64,000 nucleotides of DNA from JASHPR01 sp963749145 (GTDB lineage Bacteria; Actinomycetota; Actinomycetes; Streptosporangiales; Streptosporangiaceae), in assembly GCA_963749145.1 (NCBI GenBank), contig CAVVLN010000002.1, positions 62,001 through 126,000 on the forward strand, written 5' to 3'. The translations under genes were made by a program, and so were the position numbers. The first letter of the stretch is position 1. Each line of letters opens with the position of its first letter. Positions 1 through 8,072 of the stretch are shown here, piece by piece. The notes under the pieces are model-generated. The model worked only from the letters and a program-made list of their open reading frames with translations, was not told where the DNA came from and did no database searches.

Positions 1-560
1 ACCAGGCGGTAGGGGGCGTCGTCCTCGCCGATGAAGTGCAGGACCGCGATCAGCATCAGCGCGACGGGCTGGCTCAGGTCCAGCGTCTCGCGCAGGTCGG
101 GGGAGGTCAGGATCCGGTCGACGTGACGCAGGTCGGCGTCGATGTACGCGGTCCGGCCCGCGGGGCCTGAGGTCAGCAGGGCCCGGGCGTGCGAGAGCAC
201 GATCGGGTCGTTGTCGACGTACACGATCCGCGCCGTCGGGTCGGCGTCCTGGGCGATCTCGTGCACGTTGGGCGAGGTGGGGATGCCGGTGCCGACGTCC
301 AGGAACTGGCTGATGCCCGCCTCGGTGACCAGGTAGCTGACCGCCCGGCGCAGGAAGGCGCGGTTCTGCCGCGGCGGGATCAGCGAGTTGGGGTTGGCCT
401 TCATGCCCTCCTCGGCGGCGGCCCGGTCGGCGGCGTAGTTGTCCTTGCCGCCGAGCAGGTAGTCGTAGACCCGCGCCGGGTGCGGCCGGTGCGTCTGCAG
501 GTCAACCGGGCCCGCGCCGGGATCGGCCGGGCTCTCGCTCGTCCCGTGTGTGTCCGCCAT
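1..560 (-). CDS. SAM-dependent methyltransferase, DUF574/Methyltransf_19 (partial)
   Basis: The N-terminal ~186 residues are present and the 3' end runs off the left edge. The start is the ATG at 560-558. Residues ~23-41 carry the family's hallmark (HPARVYDYLLGGKDNY). Near residue 86 there is a class I SAM-binding loop (FLDVGTGIP), followed by an acidic DNDP segment expected to hold the ribose. This family is large in Streptomyces and Streptosporangiales and its substrate is generally unknown. The gene lies downstream of the acyl-CoA dehydrogenase in the same direction, separated by ~190 bp that contain a 25-bp tandem repeat. Confidence 0.85.
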   Translation of the reverse strand, partial: MADTHGTSESPADPGAGPVDLQTHRPHPARVYDYLLGGKDNYAADRAAAEEGMKANPNSLIPPRQNRAFLRRAVSYLVTEAGISQFLDVGTGIPTSPNVHEIAQDADPTARIVYVDNDPIVLSHARALLTSGPAGRTAYIDADLRHVDRILTSPDLRETLDLSQPVALMLIAVLHFIGEDDAPYRL

Positions 561-563
561 GTC

Positions 564-660
564 GGCTCCCGTGCCCGTGCTCTCCGCTGGCTTCCGTGCC
601 CGTGCTCTCCGCTGGCTTCCGTGCCCGTGCTCTCCGCTGGCTCCCGTGCCCGTGCTCACC
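564..660. repeat. 25-bp tandem repeat, ~4 copies
   Basis: Copies begin at 564, 589, 614 and 639 (the last truncated). The unit is built on GGCTTCCGTGCCCGTGCTCT plus CCGCT, and the copies differ by single bases. It lies immediately upstream of the methyltransferase start on the minus strand, so it would form that gene's leader or promoter region. Confidence 0.9.
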
Positions 661-752
661 ACCGCGCCGCTCCCGGATCTTACGCCGCAGGATAGGCAGG
701 GGCGGGCCGCGGCGCCGGACGGCGCCGGCTGCGGGCACCGCCCCCGGTCCGG

Positions 753-1919
753 TCAGGCCAGCGCGGACGGGCCGCGCTTGACCATCTGGCCTGCGATGAT
801 CGCGCGCTGGACCTCGCTGGTGCCCTCCCAGATCCGCTCCACCCGCAGCTCGCGGAAGAACCGCTCGGCCACGTTCTCGCGCATGTAACCGCGGCCGCCG
901 AACACCTGCACCGCCCGGTCGGCCACCCGCCCCGCCATCTCCGAGGCGTACAGCTTGGCCATCGAGCACTGCGCGTGCTGCACCTTGAGGTCGGCCCCGG
1001 CGTCGACCGCCCGGGCGGTCTCATAGGTCAGCGCCCGGGCCGCGAACAGCTCGGTCAGGCTGTCGGCCAGCATGGCCTGGATCTGCCCGAGCTCGCTGAT
1101 CGGACGGCCCTGTACCCGCCGGGCCGCCGCGAACCCGGTCATCTCGGCGGTCAGCCGCTCGGCCGCGCCGAGGCAGCGCGCGGCGACCATCAGCCGCTCG
1201 AACCGGAACCACTCGTAGGCGAAGCCCATCCCGTCGCCCTCGGCCCCGACCAGGTGCGAGGCCGGCACCCGGACGTCGGTGAACGCGACGATCGGGTGGT
1301 GGTGGCTGATCGTGTGCGAGTACGCGGGGGTGCGCACCACCCGCACGCCCGGGCTGGGCAGGTCGACCAGGAACATGGCGTGCTCGCCGTCGTGCGGGCC
1401 GCCAGCCAGCTTGGCCTGGAAGAACGCGAAGTCGGCCGAGTTATAGGACGTCACGTGCCACTTCTCGCCGCCCAGCAGGTAGTCGCCGCCGTCCCGGCGG
1501 GCGGTGGCCTCGATCGCCTCCACGTCCGAGCCCGCGCCCTCCTCGGTGATCGCGTAGCACTCCTCCCGCTCGCCCCGGATGGCGGGCAGCACGAACCGCT
1601 CGAGCTGGTAGGGCGTGGCCACGGCCGGCAGCCAGGACGGGGGAGTGGCGGCCGCCCAGGCCAGCGCGTTGGTGACCCGGCCCACCTGCTCCTGGATGAG
1701 GACCTGCTGCAGCGAGCTGCACCCCCCGCCGCCGAGCTCGGCCGGCATGTTGGCGGCGGCGAGCCCGAGTTCCCGGGCCCGCGCCGCGTGCTCGGCCGCC
1801 ACCTCCTTGGGCAGCTCGCCGTCGTTCATCTCGGCGGTGACCTCGAACGGGATCAGCTCGTCGGCGAAGGTCCGGGCGTTCGCCTGGATCCGCCGGTCCT
1901 CCTCGGTCAGGCCGTACAT
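753..1919 (-). CDS. Acyl-CoA dehydrogenase
   Basis: A 388-residue FAD-dependent acyl-CoA dehydrogenase, expected to put an alpha,beta double bond into an acyl-CoA. The sequence shows the flavin-contact motif YAITEEGAGSD near residue 122 and the C-terminal RIWEGTSEVQR motif near residue 365. The Glu of EGT is the usual catalytic base. I chose the ATG at 1919 because GGAGG lies just upstream; the frame stays open to 2096 but that extension does not look like the family. The gene is divergent from an FAD oxidoreductase across an operator at 2032-2047, which fits co-regulation with the other catabolic genes. The substrate cannot be read from the sequence. Confidence 0.92.
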   Translation of the reverse strand: MYGLTEEDRRIQANARTFADELIPFEVTAEMNDGELPKEVAAEHAARARELGLAAANMPAELGGGGCSSLQQVLIQEQVGRVTNALAWAAATPPSWLPAVATPYQLERFVLPAIRGEREECYAITEEGAGSDVEAIEATARRDGGDYLLGGEKWHVTSYNSADFAFFQAKLAGGPHDGEHAMFLVDLPSPGVRVVRTPAYSHTISHHHPIVAFTDVRVPASHLVGAEGDGMGFAYEWFRFERLMVAARCLGAAERLTAEMTGFAAARRVQGRPISELGQIQAMLADSLTELFAARALTYETARAVDAGADLKVQHAQCSMAKLYASEMAGRVADRAVQVFGGRGYMRENVAERFFRELRVERIWEGTSEVQRAIIAGQMVKRGPSALA

Positions 1920-2029
1920 CGCGCCTCCAGCGCTCACCGCCGCCAGCTGTGCGCGCAAAGTGCTGTGATAACCGCACTTTCCGCACGCACCCGCCAGGCC
2001 CGGGGCGAGCCTGCCGAGGAACGGCGCTC

Positions 2030-2058
2030 TTGACTGAACGTTCAGTCTAGGCAAGAAT
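2030..2058 (+). promoter_or_regulatory. Promoter of the FAD oxidoreductase, overlapped by the operator
   Basis: TTGACT at 2030-2035 and AAGAAT at 2053-2058 are separated by 17 nt. The predicted start of transcription falls at about the GTG codon at 2066, so the transcript would be leaderless. The palindrome at 2032-2047 covers the -35 element, as expected for a repressor. Confidence 0.55.
2032..2047. promoter_or_regulatory. TetR-type operator, copy 1
   Basis: A perfect 16-bp palindrome, GACTGAACGTTCAGTC, sits between the divergent acyl-CoA dehydrogenase and FAD oxidoreductase genes. The same GACTGAA-NN-TTCAGTC arms recur at 9837-9852 and 16901-16916, and with one mismatch at 15152-15167. The likely binding protein is the TetR regulator encoded at 9918-10583. 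Confidence 0.8.
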
Positions 2059-2065
2059 CGGGCGC

Positions 2066-3316
2066 GTGCCAATGGTTCCTGATCGAGTCCCCGCACCCCT
2101 GCCCGCCACGGCCGACGCGGTCGTCGTCGGCGGCGGGACGGTCGGTGCCTGGTGCGCCTACTTCCTGCGCCGCAGCGGTCTGGACCAGGTGATCGTGGTG
2201 GAGAAGCGCACGCTCGGCCAGGGCGCGAGCAGCCGCGCCGCCGGGATCGTGCGCACCCAGGGCGGTACCAGCTGGGCGGTCCGGCTCGGCGAGTGGTCCC
2301 GCCGCTTCTACCTGTCGCAGCGCGGCGAGATCGGCATCGACTCCGGGTTCACCCCGCAGGGGTACCTGCTGCCGTGCTTCACCGAGGCCGACGTCGACGC
2401 GGCCCGGGACCGGATGCTGATGCAGAACCAGCTCGGCCTGGCGGTGCGCTGGCTCGAGCCGGACGAGGTGGACCGGCTCAACCCCGCGCTGGCGCCCGGG
2501 CTCACCCGCGGCGGCACGTTCTGCGCCGAGGACGGCTATCTCAGCCCGCCCCGCAACGTGACCGCCTACGCGGTGGCGCTGGCCGTCAGCGGGGTCCTGG
2601 TCAGCGAGCACACCGCGCTGACCGGGCTGGTCAGCCGGGGCGGGCGGGTCACCGGGGTGCAGACCAGCCGGGGCCCGGTCTCCAGCCCGCTGGTGGTGCT
2701 CACCGGCGGCCCCGAGCTGGCCGAGGTGGGCGGCCTGGCCGGGATCTCGATCCCGGCCGGCGGGGTGCGGCACCAGGTCGCGGTGACCGAGCCGCACCCG
2801 GACCTGGACCCGTCCCGGCTGCCGATGGTCTTCGACCTGTCCGCGGGCCTGTACTGGCGCCCCGAGGAGAAGGGGCTGCTGTTCGGCATGAGCAACCCCG
2901 ACGAGCCGCCGGGCCCGGCCACCCGCGTGGACGAGGACTACCTGGCCCGGATGCGCGAGCGCCTGGCCGAGCTCGTCCCGGTCACCCGCGGGCTCGGGCT
3001 GCGGCGGGTGTGGGCCGCCACCATCGACTACACCCCCGACCACCTCCCGATCATCGGCCCCGCCCTCACCCCCGAAGGGATCCTGAACGGGACGACGGTC
3101 GCCAGCGCGGGCGGCGCCGGGATGATGTGGGGCCCGGGTGTGGCCAGGGCGGCGGCGGATGTGGCCCTTACCGGCCGCTCCGATGTGGTGGACACCGCCG
3201 CGCTCGGCCTGGGCCGGTTCGACGAGGAAGGCCACAGCAAGCTGGCGACCGACCCGATCGCGCTGCCGTTCCCGTCCCGCGCGCCGCAGGCGCCGGGCCG
3301 GCTGACCGTCTCCTGA
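2066..3316 (+). CDS. FAD-dependent oxidoreductase, DAO/sarcosine-oxidase-like
   Basis: About 416 residues. The N-terminal Rossmann motif VVVGGGTVGAWCAYFLRRSG is followed by a conserved EKRTLGQGASSRAAG stretch, and the C-terminal PDHLPIIGP...GGAGMMWGPG block is typical of the D-amino-acid oxidase (DAO) fold. Members oxidise amines or amino acids with FAD; the exact substrate is unknown. The start is the GTG at 2066 or the ATG at 2072; I prefer GTG because a -10-like box ends 7 nt before it. A cupin gene follows after 13 nt, so the two are probably co-transcribed. Regulation by the overlapping operator is likely. Confidence 0.85.
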   Translation: MPMVPDRVPAPLPATADAVVVGGGTVGAWCAYFLRRSGLDQVIVVEKRTLGQGASSRAAGIVRTQGGTSWAVRLGEWSRRFYLSQRGEIGIDSGFTPQGYLLPCFTEADVDAARDRMLMQNQLGLAVRWLEPDEVDRLNPALAPGLTRGGTFCAEDGYLSPPRNVTAYAVALAVSGVLVSEHTALTGLVSRGGRVTGVQTSRGPVSSPLVVLTGGPELAEVGGLAGISIPAGGVRHQVAVTEPHPDLDPSRLPMVFDLSAGLYWRPEEKGLLFGMSNPDEPPGPATRVDEDYLARMRERLAELVPVTRGLGLRRVWAATIDYTPDHLPIIGPALTPEGILNGTTVASAGGAGMMWGPGVARAAADVALTGRSDVVDTAALGLGRFDEEGHSKLATDPIALPFPSRAPQAPGRLTVS

Positions 3317-3329
3317 GAGGACCCGCCCG

Positions 3330-3670
3330 ATGACCGACACGCCGTTCCTGCCGCCGCCGCCGCCACCGCCGACCTCGAGGACTGGGGCCCGCTGGAGGAG
3401 GCGACCGGCGAGCCGATGCAGACCTCCGGCCGCACCCTGTGGCAGGACGGCGAGCAGGAGAGCGGGGTCTGGGAGTGCACGCCGGGCCCCTCCTACTGGA
3501 AGCTCGAGACCAACGAGTTCGTGCACATTGTGTCCGGCCGGATGACGGTCACGCCGGACGGCGGCACGCCGCAGCAGATCGGCCCCGGCGACACCGCGGT
3601 CTTCCCGCGTGGCTGGGCGGGCACCTGGCAGATCCACGAGACGATCCGCAAGCTGTACGTCATCTTCTGA
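3330..3670 (+). CDS. Small cupin protein (Cupin_3/DUF861-like) with apparent frameshift
   Basis: The cupin part is clear: from about 3369 the frame reads DLEDWGPLEEATGEPMQTSG and continues through EFVHIVSGRMTV and IGPGDTAVFPRGWAG to the stop at 3668-3670. This resembles the EutQ/DUF861 small cupins. The only start with a ribosome-binding site (GAGAGG) is the ATG at 3330, which is in another frame. The frames would join if one base were missing in the CCG-repeat stretch at 3348-3370. The first in-frame ATG of the cupin frame is 3416, which would remove part of the fold. The role is unknown; the gene is probably co-expressed with the upstream oxidoreductase. Confidence 0.7.
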
Positions 3671-3696
3671 CGCCGGGCGACGGCCGCGGCGGCGGG

Positions 3697-3746
3697 GTCG
3701 CCCGGCAAGCTCTTAGTGACTGTCGCCCGGCAAGCTCTTAGTGACT
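3697..3746. repeat. 25-bp perfect tandem duplication
   Basis: GTCGCCCGGCAAGCTCTTAG plus TGACT occurs twice head to tail, at 3697-3721 and 3722-3746, without a mismatch. It lies between the cupin stop and the toxin-antitoxin promoter. Confidence 0.95.
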
Positions 3747-3760
3747 AAGGTGCTCCGCAG

Positions 3761-3786
3761 ATGACTATCATGACTATCATGGTCAT
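3761..3786. promoter_or_regulatory. Probable autoregulatory operator of the toxin-antitoxin pair
   Basis: ATGACTATC is repeated directly at 3761-3769 and 3770-3778 and followed by ATGGTCAT, so ATGAC and GTCAT also form an inverted repeat (3770-3786). The AT-rich block lies directly upstream of the antitoxin gene, where Phd/YefM-type antitoxins bind their own promoter. Confidence 0.45.
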
Positions 3787-3793
3787 CTAGGAG

Positions 3794-4069
3794 GTGGTCG
3801 CGCTGCCCGGCCTAGCCGAAGACCATGCCTGGAGCGTTGCCGACGCCAAGGCGCGGCTGAGTGAACTGCTCGACCGGGCGATCGACCGCGGGCCGCAGGT
3901 CATTACCAGGCGCGGCCGGGAGATCGCCATCGTGGTGTCCGCCGAGGAATGGCACAACAAGACCTCTCGTTCCGGCAGCCTGGCCGAATTTCTCGCGGCT
4001 TCGCCACTGCGCGACTCGGGGCTCGACATCGAGCGAGTGGACGTCGCAGCGCGCGACATCGCGCTATGA
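3794..4069 (+). CDS. Antitoxin, Phd/YefM family
   Basis: About 91 residues. The N-terminal region has the Phd/YefM pattern WSVADAKARLSELLDRAIDRGPQVITRRGREIAIVVSAEEW, split here as the DNA-binding half, followed by a short C-terminal tail expected to wrap the toxin. The GTG at 3794 is the first possible start, but the AGGAGG before it is too close to act well, so the start is uncertain by a few codons. The stop overlaps the toxin start (ATGA at 4066-4069), so translation is coupled. Confidence 0.82.
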   Translation: MVALPGLAEDHAWSVADAKARLSELLDRAIDRGPQVITRRGREIAIVVSAEEWHNKTSRSGSLAEFLAASPLRDSGLDIERVDVAARDIAL

Positions 4070-4497
4070 GCTACCTGCTCGACACCAACGCCATCTCCGA
4101 GTGGATCAAGCCACGGCCCGATCCCGGGATCGCGGCCTGGTTGGACGAGGTCGATGAGGACCGTACCTACCTGAGCGTGATCACCCTCGGTGAGTTGCGC
4201 AAGGGAGTAGACCGGCTTCCGGCCGGCCGGCGGCGGGACCGGCTGGACCGCTGGCTGACCGGCGGCCTCCCCGAGCGGTTCGGCGGACGCGTGCTCCCGG
4301 TCGACGCCGTGGTCGCCGACGAGTGGGGACGGCTGCTGGCCCGCGCCGAGCGTGCCGGCTCGGCCGTCGGCGGCACCGACGCCCTGATCGCGGCGACCGC
4401 GAAGGTGCACGGCCTGCACGTCGTGACCCGCAATGTCAGGCACTTCGGGGTCACGGGCGTTGATGTCATCTCCCCCTGGCAGAACCGACTCCCGTAG
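4066..4497 (+). CDS. PIN-domain toxin, VapC-like ribonuclease
   Basis: 143 residues. The PIN acidic residues are present: Asp in SYLLDTNAISEW (residue 6), Glu in TLGELRKGVDRL (about residue 42), Asp in GGTDALIAATA and a later acidic/Asn segment VTRNVRHF. VapC toxins are Mg-dependent RNases that cut tRNA or rRNA and are held inactive by the antitoxin encoded just upstream. The start ATG overlaps the antitoxin stop. The protein has the full expected length and no damage is seen, so the module looks active. Confidence 0.88.
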   Translation: MSYLLDTNAISEWIKPRPDPGIAAWLDEVDEDRTYLSVITLGELRKGVDRLPAGRRRDRLDRWLTGGLPERFGGRVLPVDAVVADEWGRLLARAERAGSAVGGTDALIAATAKVHGLHVVTRNVRHFGVTGVDVISPWQNRLP

Positions 4498-4747
4498 TGC
4501 GGGATCTCGGCGCAGCCTAGCCGAGTTATACGTCATCTTCTGACCGCCGTCGCGGTTAAGCGCGTCACCCTTTTACGTACGAGAGCAGTTTTCACTCTGC
4601 TTTCGTTCTGGCCCCGCTCTTTACTTTCATCCCCTCTAACTCTTTCGGTCCTTTCCGTCACATTGGCAGAAAAGCCGCGGACGGCCTTTCTGCTCGGGCA
4701 CAATCGCTTCTCATCTGTCGTGAGAACTACCGCAGAAGGGCCCGACC
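4498..4747. other. Intergenic stretch with pyrimidine-rich tract and hairpin
   Basis: The + strand from about 4570 to 4660 is unusually rich in C and T. It is followed by an inverted repeat at 4666-4693 (GCAGAAA ... TTTCTGC around GCC/GGC). The hairpin could be the terminator of the toxin gene or a leader structure of the secreted peptidase. No gene was found here. Confidence 0.5.
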
Positions 4748-5614
4748 GTGAACCTACGACCGCTGATGACCGCGGCCGTGGCCGCCGCCGCCGTCGTGGC
4801 GATGGCGTCCGCCGCCTCGGCCAGCCCGCTGGCCGCCCGTCCGACACCCACCACGCACCTGCACGGGTTCCACATCGTGCCGGGCGCCCGGCTGCCCCGC
4901 ACGGTTCTGCCCCACCTCCCGCGCAATGCGACCGCCGTCAGCCAGAACTGGTCCGGCTACGCCGCCGTCGCCAAGGCCAACGTGGCGCTGCGCTACGTGA
5001 CCAGCACCTTCAAGGTGCCGAGCATCAACTGCGCGAAGGTGCCGATCGGCTCGGCCGGGCAGACCTACGCCGCGGAGTGGGTGGGACTCGACGGGTTCAA
5101 CGACACCACGGTCGAGCAAACCGGGGTCGACTCCTACTGCGATTCCACCAACGGCCCGGCGGTCAACCAGGCCTGGTACGAGATGTACCCGCTCGATCCC
5201 GTGGTGTTCAGCGGGGTCAGCCCGGGGGACACGATCTGGGTCTCGGTCTACTTCAACGCCAGCGCCAGCGAGTACCAGCTGTTCCTGGACGATGAGACCA
5301 CCGGGTCGACCATGCAGACCGACCAGCCGTGCCCCAGCGGCAGCACCTGCGACCGGACCTCCGCCGAGGTGATCTCCGAGGACCCGGGCGGGTCGGTGGC
5401 CGGCGGCATCAACCTGGCCGACTTCGCCGCCGTGAACTACAGCGCATCCCACGTGACCAGCCGCAACGGCACGCACGGCACGCTGGCCGCCGGAAAGTTG
5501 TGGACCTCGACCGACATCATCATGCAGGACCCGTCGGGCGACGACATGGCCACGCCCTCGGCGCTGACCGATAGCGGCAACGACTTCAGCATCACCTGGA
5601 ACCGCGGCACTTGA
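4748..5614 (+). CDS. Secreted G1-family (glutamic) endopeptidase
   Basis: 288 residues with a signal peptide (hydrophobic AAVAAAAVVAMASAASA, cleavage near residue 25). The mature part has the eqolisin pattern: NWSGYAA, then YAAEWVGLDGFNDTTVEQTGV, with the Gln expected to be one of the catalytic pair, and TSAEVISEDP, whose Glu is the likely partner. Peptidase G1 enzymes are acid proteases first known from fungi and also found in actinomycetes and acidophilic bacteria. Start: GTG at 4748 after GAAGGG. It stands alone, with no obvious operon partner. It would act outside the cell, probably at low pH. Confidence 0.85.
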   Translation: MNLRPLMTAAVAAAAVVAMASAASASPLAARPTPTTHLHGFHIVPGARLPRTVLPHLPRNATAVSQNWSGYAAVAKANVALRYVTSTFKVPSINCAKVPIGSAGQTYAAEWVGLDGFNDTTVEQTGVDSYCDSTNGPAVNQAWYEMYPLDPVVFSGVSPGDTIWVSVYFNASASEYQLFLDDETTGSTMQTDQPCPSGSTCDRTSAEVISEDPGGSVAGGINLADFAAVNYSASHVTSRNGTHGTLAAGKLWTSTDIIMQDPSGDDMATPSALTDSGNDFSITWNRGT

Positions 5615-5649
5615 TCCCGGGCGCCGCCTGCCGGACCGGGGCGGGGCGG

Positions 5650-8072
5650 TCAGCCGTCGCCGCGCAGCACCGCGAGCGCGTCCACGGCGACCGCCCCGTG
5701 CGGGCCGCAGATCAAAGGGTTCACGTCGAGTCCGTCGAGCCGGTCGCCTAGGTCCTCGGCCAGCGCCGACACCCCGGTGATCGCGCTCACAACCGCGCCG
5801 AGGTCGGCCGGGGGGGTGCCCCGGAAGCCGGCCAGCAGGCGGGCGACGCGCAGCCCGGCGAGCATCTGCCGGGCGGCGCGCTCGTCCACCGGGGGCAGGG
5901 CGACCGCGCGGTCGGCGAGCAGTTCCACCAGGACCCCGCCCGCCCCGGCCACGATCAGCGGGCCGAGGTCCGGGTCGCGGGCGATGCCGAGCGCCAGCTC
6001 GACGCCGGGCGGCACGCTCTGGCCGACCAGCACCCGCGGGCCCAGCCGCTCGGCCAGGTCCGCGTACGCACGGGCGAGTTCGGCCGGGCCCGCGATGCCG
6101 AGCCGCACGCCGCCGGCGTCGGACTTGTGCGTGACGGCCGGGTTGGCGGTCTTGAGCACGACCGGGTAGCCGATCGCCTCGGCGGCGGCCAGCGCGGCGG
6201 CCGCGTCGCCCGCCTCCCTGGTGTCGGCCGTCACGATCCCGTACTCGCCCAGCAAGGCGAGCAGCGGGGTGCTGCCGCCGGCGGCGAGCAGTGCCGCGGC
6301 CCGCTCGCGGCGGCGGGCCCGGTCCCCGCCTGCCGCCCGGCGGCGCTCACCGCGGGGCCGGGCCGGGCGGACGCGTGCCGCGCGGCGGCGCTCACCGCGG
6401 GGCCGGGCCGGGCGGACGCGTGCCGCGCGGCGTGATCGAGCAGGTGGCGCAGGGCGAGCAGGCCGGGCCGCAGCCCCTCCAGCACCGGCACGCCGTGCTG
6501 GCGCAGCTGGGCGGCCAGGTCCTGGTCCACCACGCTGCCCAGGTTGCCCAGCACGACCAGGGGCTTGGCGGTCTGCGCGGCCGCGTCCAGGGCGGCCAGC
6601 GGGTAGGAGTCGTCCCCGTCGAGCTCGCGGACCAGGTCGACGGCCAGCGCGACCGCGGCCACGGCCGGGTCGCCGGCCAGCGTGATCAGCGACCGGGAGA
6701 ACAGCTGCCGGGTGCCGGCCCCGGTGCCCCATACGTCCAGCGGGTTGTCCGGGGCCAGGCCCGGATCCAGGATTCCGGCCAGCGCGGCCTTGGTCGCCTC
6801 GCCGATCGCCGCGAACGGCACGCCGACCTGGTCGGCCAGATCGGCCGCGTGGGCGCGTTCCAGTCCCGAGTCGTGCACGGTGGCGATGCCCGCGCCGCGG
6901 GCCGGCGGGCGGGTGGCGCGGCGGCCGATCGCGAACAGCTCCAGGGTGTCGGCGAGCTCGGCCAGGTCGCCGACCCGGTGCACCCCGTAGGCCCGGGCCA
7001 GCGCCTCCCACCCGCCGTCGTCGGCGGCCAGCGCGCCGGAGTGGGCCGCCACCATCGCCCGCCCGCGGGCCGAGCGGCCCGCGGTAAGCAGCACGACCGG
7101 CAGGTCGCGCTCGGCGGCGCGGGCCAGGACCTGGCGCAGCGCGCCCGGCTCCCTGATCGCCTCGGCCACCAGCGCCAGGACCCGCGTCTCGGGCAGGCCG
7201 AGGGCGTAGTCGAGGTAGGAGGCCGCGGTCGTGACCAGTTCCTGGCCGGAGGACACCGCGACGGTGTAACCGATCGCCCGCCGGACCCGCAGCATGGCCG
7301 AGAACACCGACCCGGAGTGGGTGACCAGGGCGACCGGGCCCACGGGGAGCGGGTCCGGCTCGGTGTAGCCGATCGCCCGCAGCCCGCGGGACACGTTCAC
7401 GAAGCCCATGCAGCCTGCCCCGCACAGCTGCATCCCGGCCGACCGGGCGATGGCGGCCAGGCGCTCCCGCAGCGGCGGAGGGGCGGGGCGAGGGTCCGGG
7501 GCGGAGCGAGGGTCCGTGGCGGAGCGAGGGGCGGGGCGAGGGTCCGGGGCGGAGCGAGGGGCGGGGTGAGGGTCCGGGGCCCGGTCCTCGTGGGCGTTGC
7601 CGAAGATGACGGCCGAGCGGTCGCCCCGCCGGGCCGCCAGCGACAGCTGCTGCTCCAGCTCGGCGTCGGGAACCGCGAGCAGGACCAGGTCGACCGGTGC
7701 GGGCAGGTCGGCCAGCGAGGGCACGCACCGCCGCCCGGCGACCTCGGCGTGCCTGGGGTTGACCAGGCGAATCTCGGGCCGGGCCGGGCTCCTGGCCACC
7801 TCCTCGACCATCCGCCGGCCGAAGCTGCCCGGACGCGGTGACGCGCCGACCAGGGCCACGCTGCGCGCCTCCAGCATCGGCGCCAGCGCCGAGCCCCCGG
7901 GCCAGCCGTCCGCCCGGCCCGGCCCGGCCGGGGCGCCGGGCGGCGCGGCGGAGCGTTCCGGCACCTGGCCTGGCCCGGGGAGCGGGGCGGAGCGTTCCGG
8001 CGCCCAGTCCGGGCCGGGCGGGCTGGCGGGGGACGAGACGGAGCGTGCCGGCTCTTGATGGTGGGTGGTCAT
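5650..8072 (-). CDS. Acyl-CoA synthetase (ADP-forming), alpha-beta fusion, apparent frameshift
   Basis: The protein makes an acyl-CoA from an acid, CoA and ATP. The first frame (8072 to about 6330) has a CoA-binding Rossmann domain (VALVGASPRPGSFG) and a ligase-CoA domain (VALVTHSGSVFSAM). The last part, in another frame from about 6350 to 5650, is an ATP-grasp domain (PVVLKTANPAVTHKSDAGGV, LIVAGAGGVLVELL). No start codon precedes the ATP-grasp frame, so this is a broken fusion rather than two subunits. The break lies just after a 45-bp in-frame tandem repeat. Linkers carry Pro/Arg-rich repeats (about 7480-7580). Start: ATG at 8072, overlapping the upstream stop (ATGA). Confidence 0.75.
6341..6430. 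repeat. 45-bp tandem repeat inside the acyl-CoA synthetase gene
   Basis: A 45-bp unit starting CGGCGCTCACCGCGGGGCCG occurs at 6341 and again at 6386. It encodes a 15-residue unit (RHASARPGPAVSAAA) in the linker between the CoA-ligase and ATP-grasp domains. The reading frame of the gene is lost next to it. Confidence 0.9.

Noticed and set aside
3330..3545. Poly-proline protein starting at 3330
   Set aside because: After the first codons its frame is meaningless; the conserved cupin sequence is in the other frame.
5650..8072. Separate alpha and beta subunit genes for the ADP-forming synthetase
   Set aside because: The ATP-grasp frame has no ATG, GTG or TTG start near the domain edge, so a frame-broken fusion explains the layout better.
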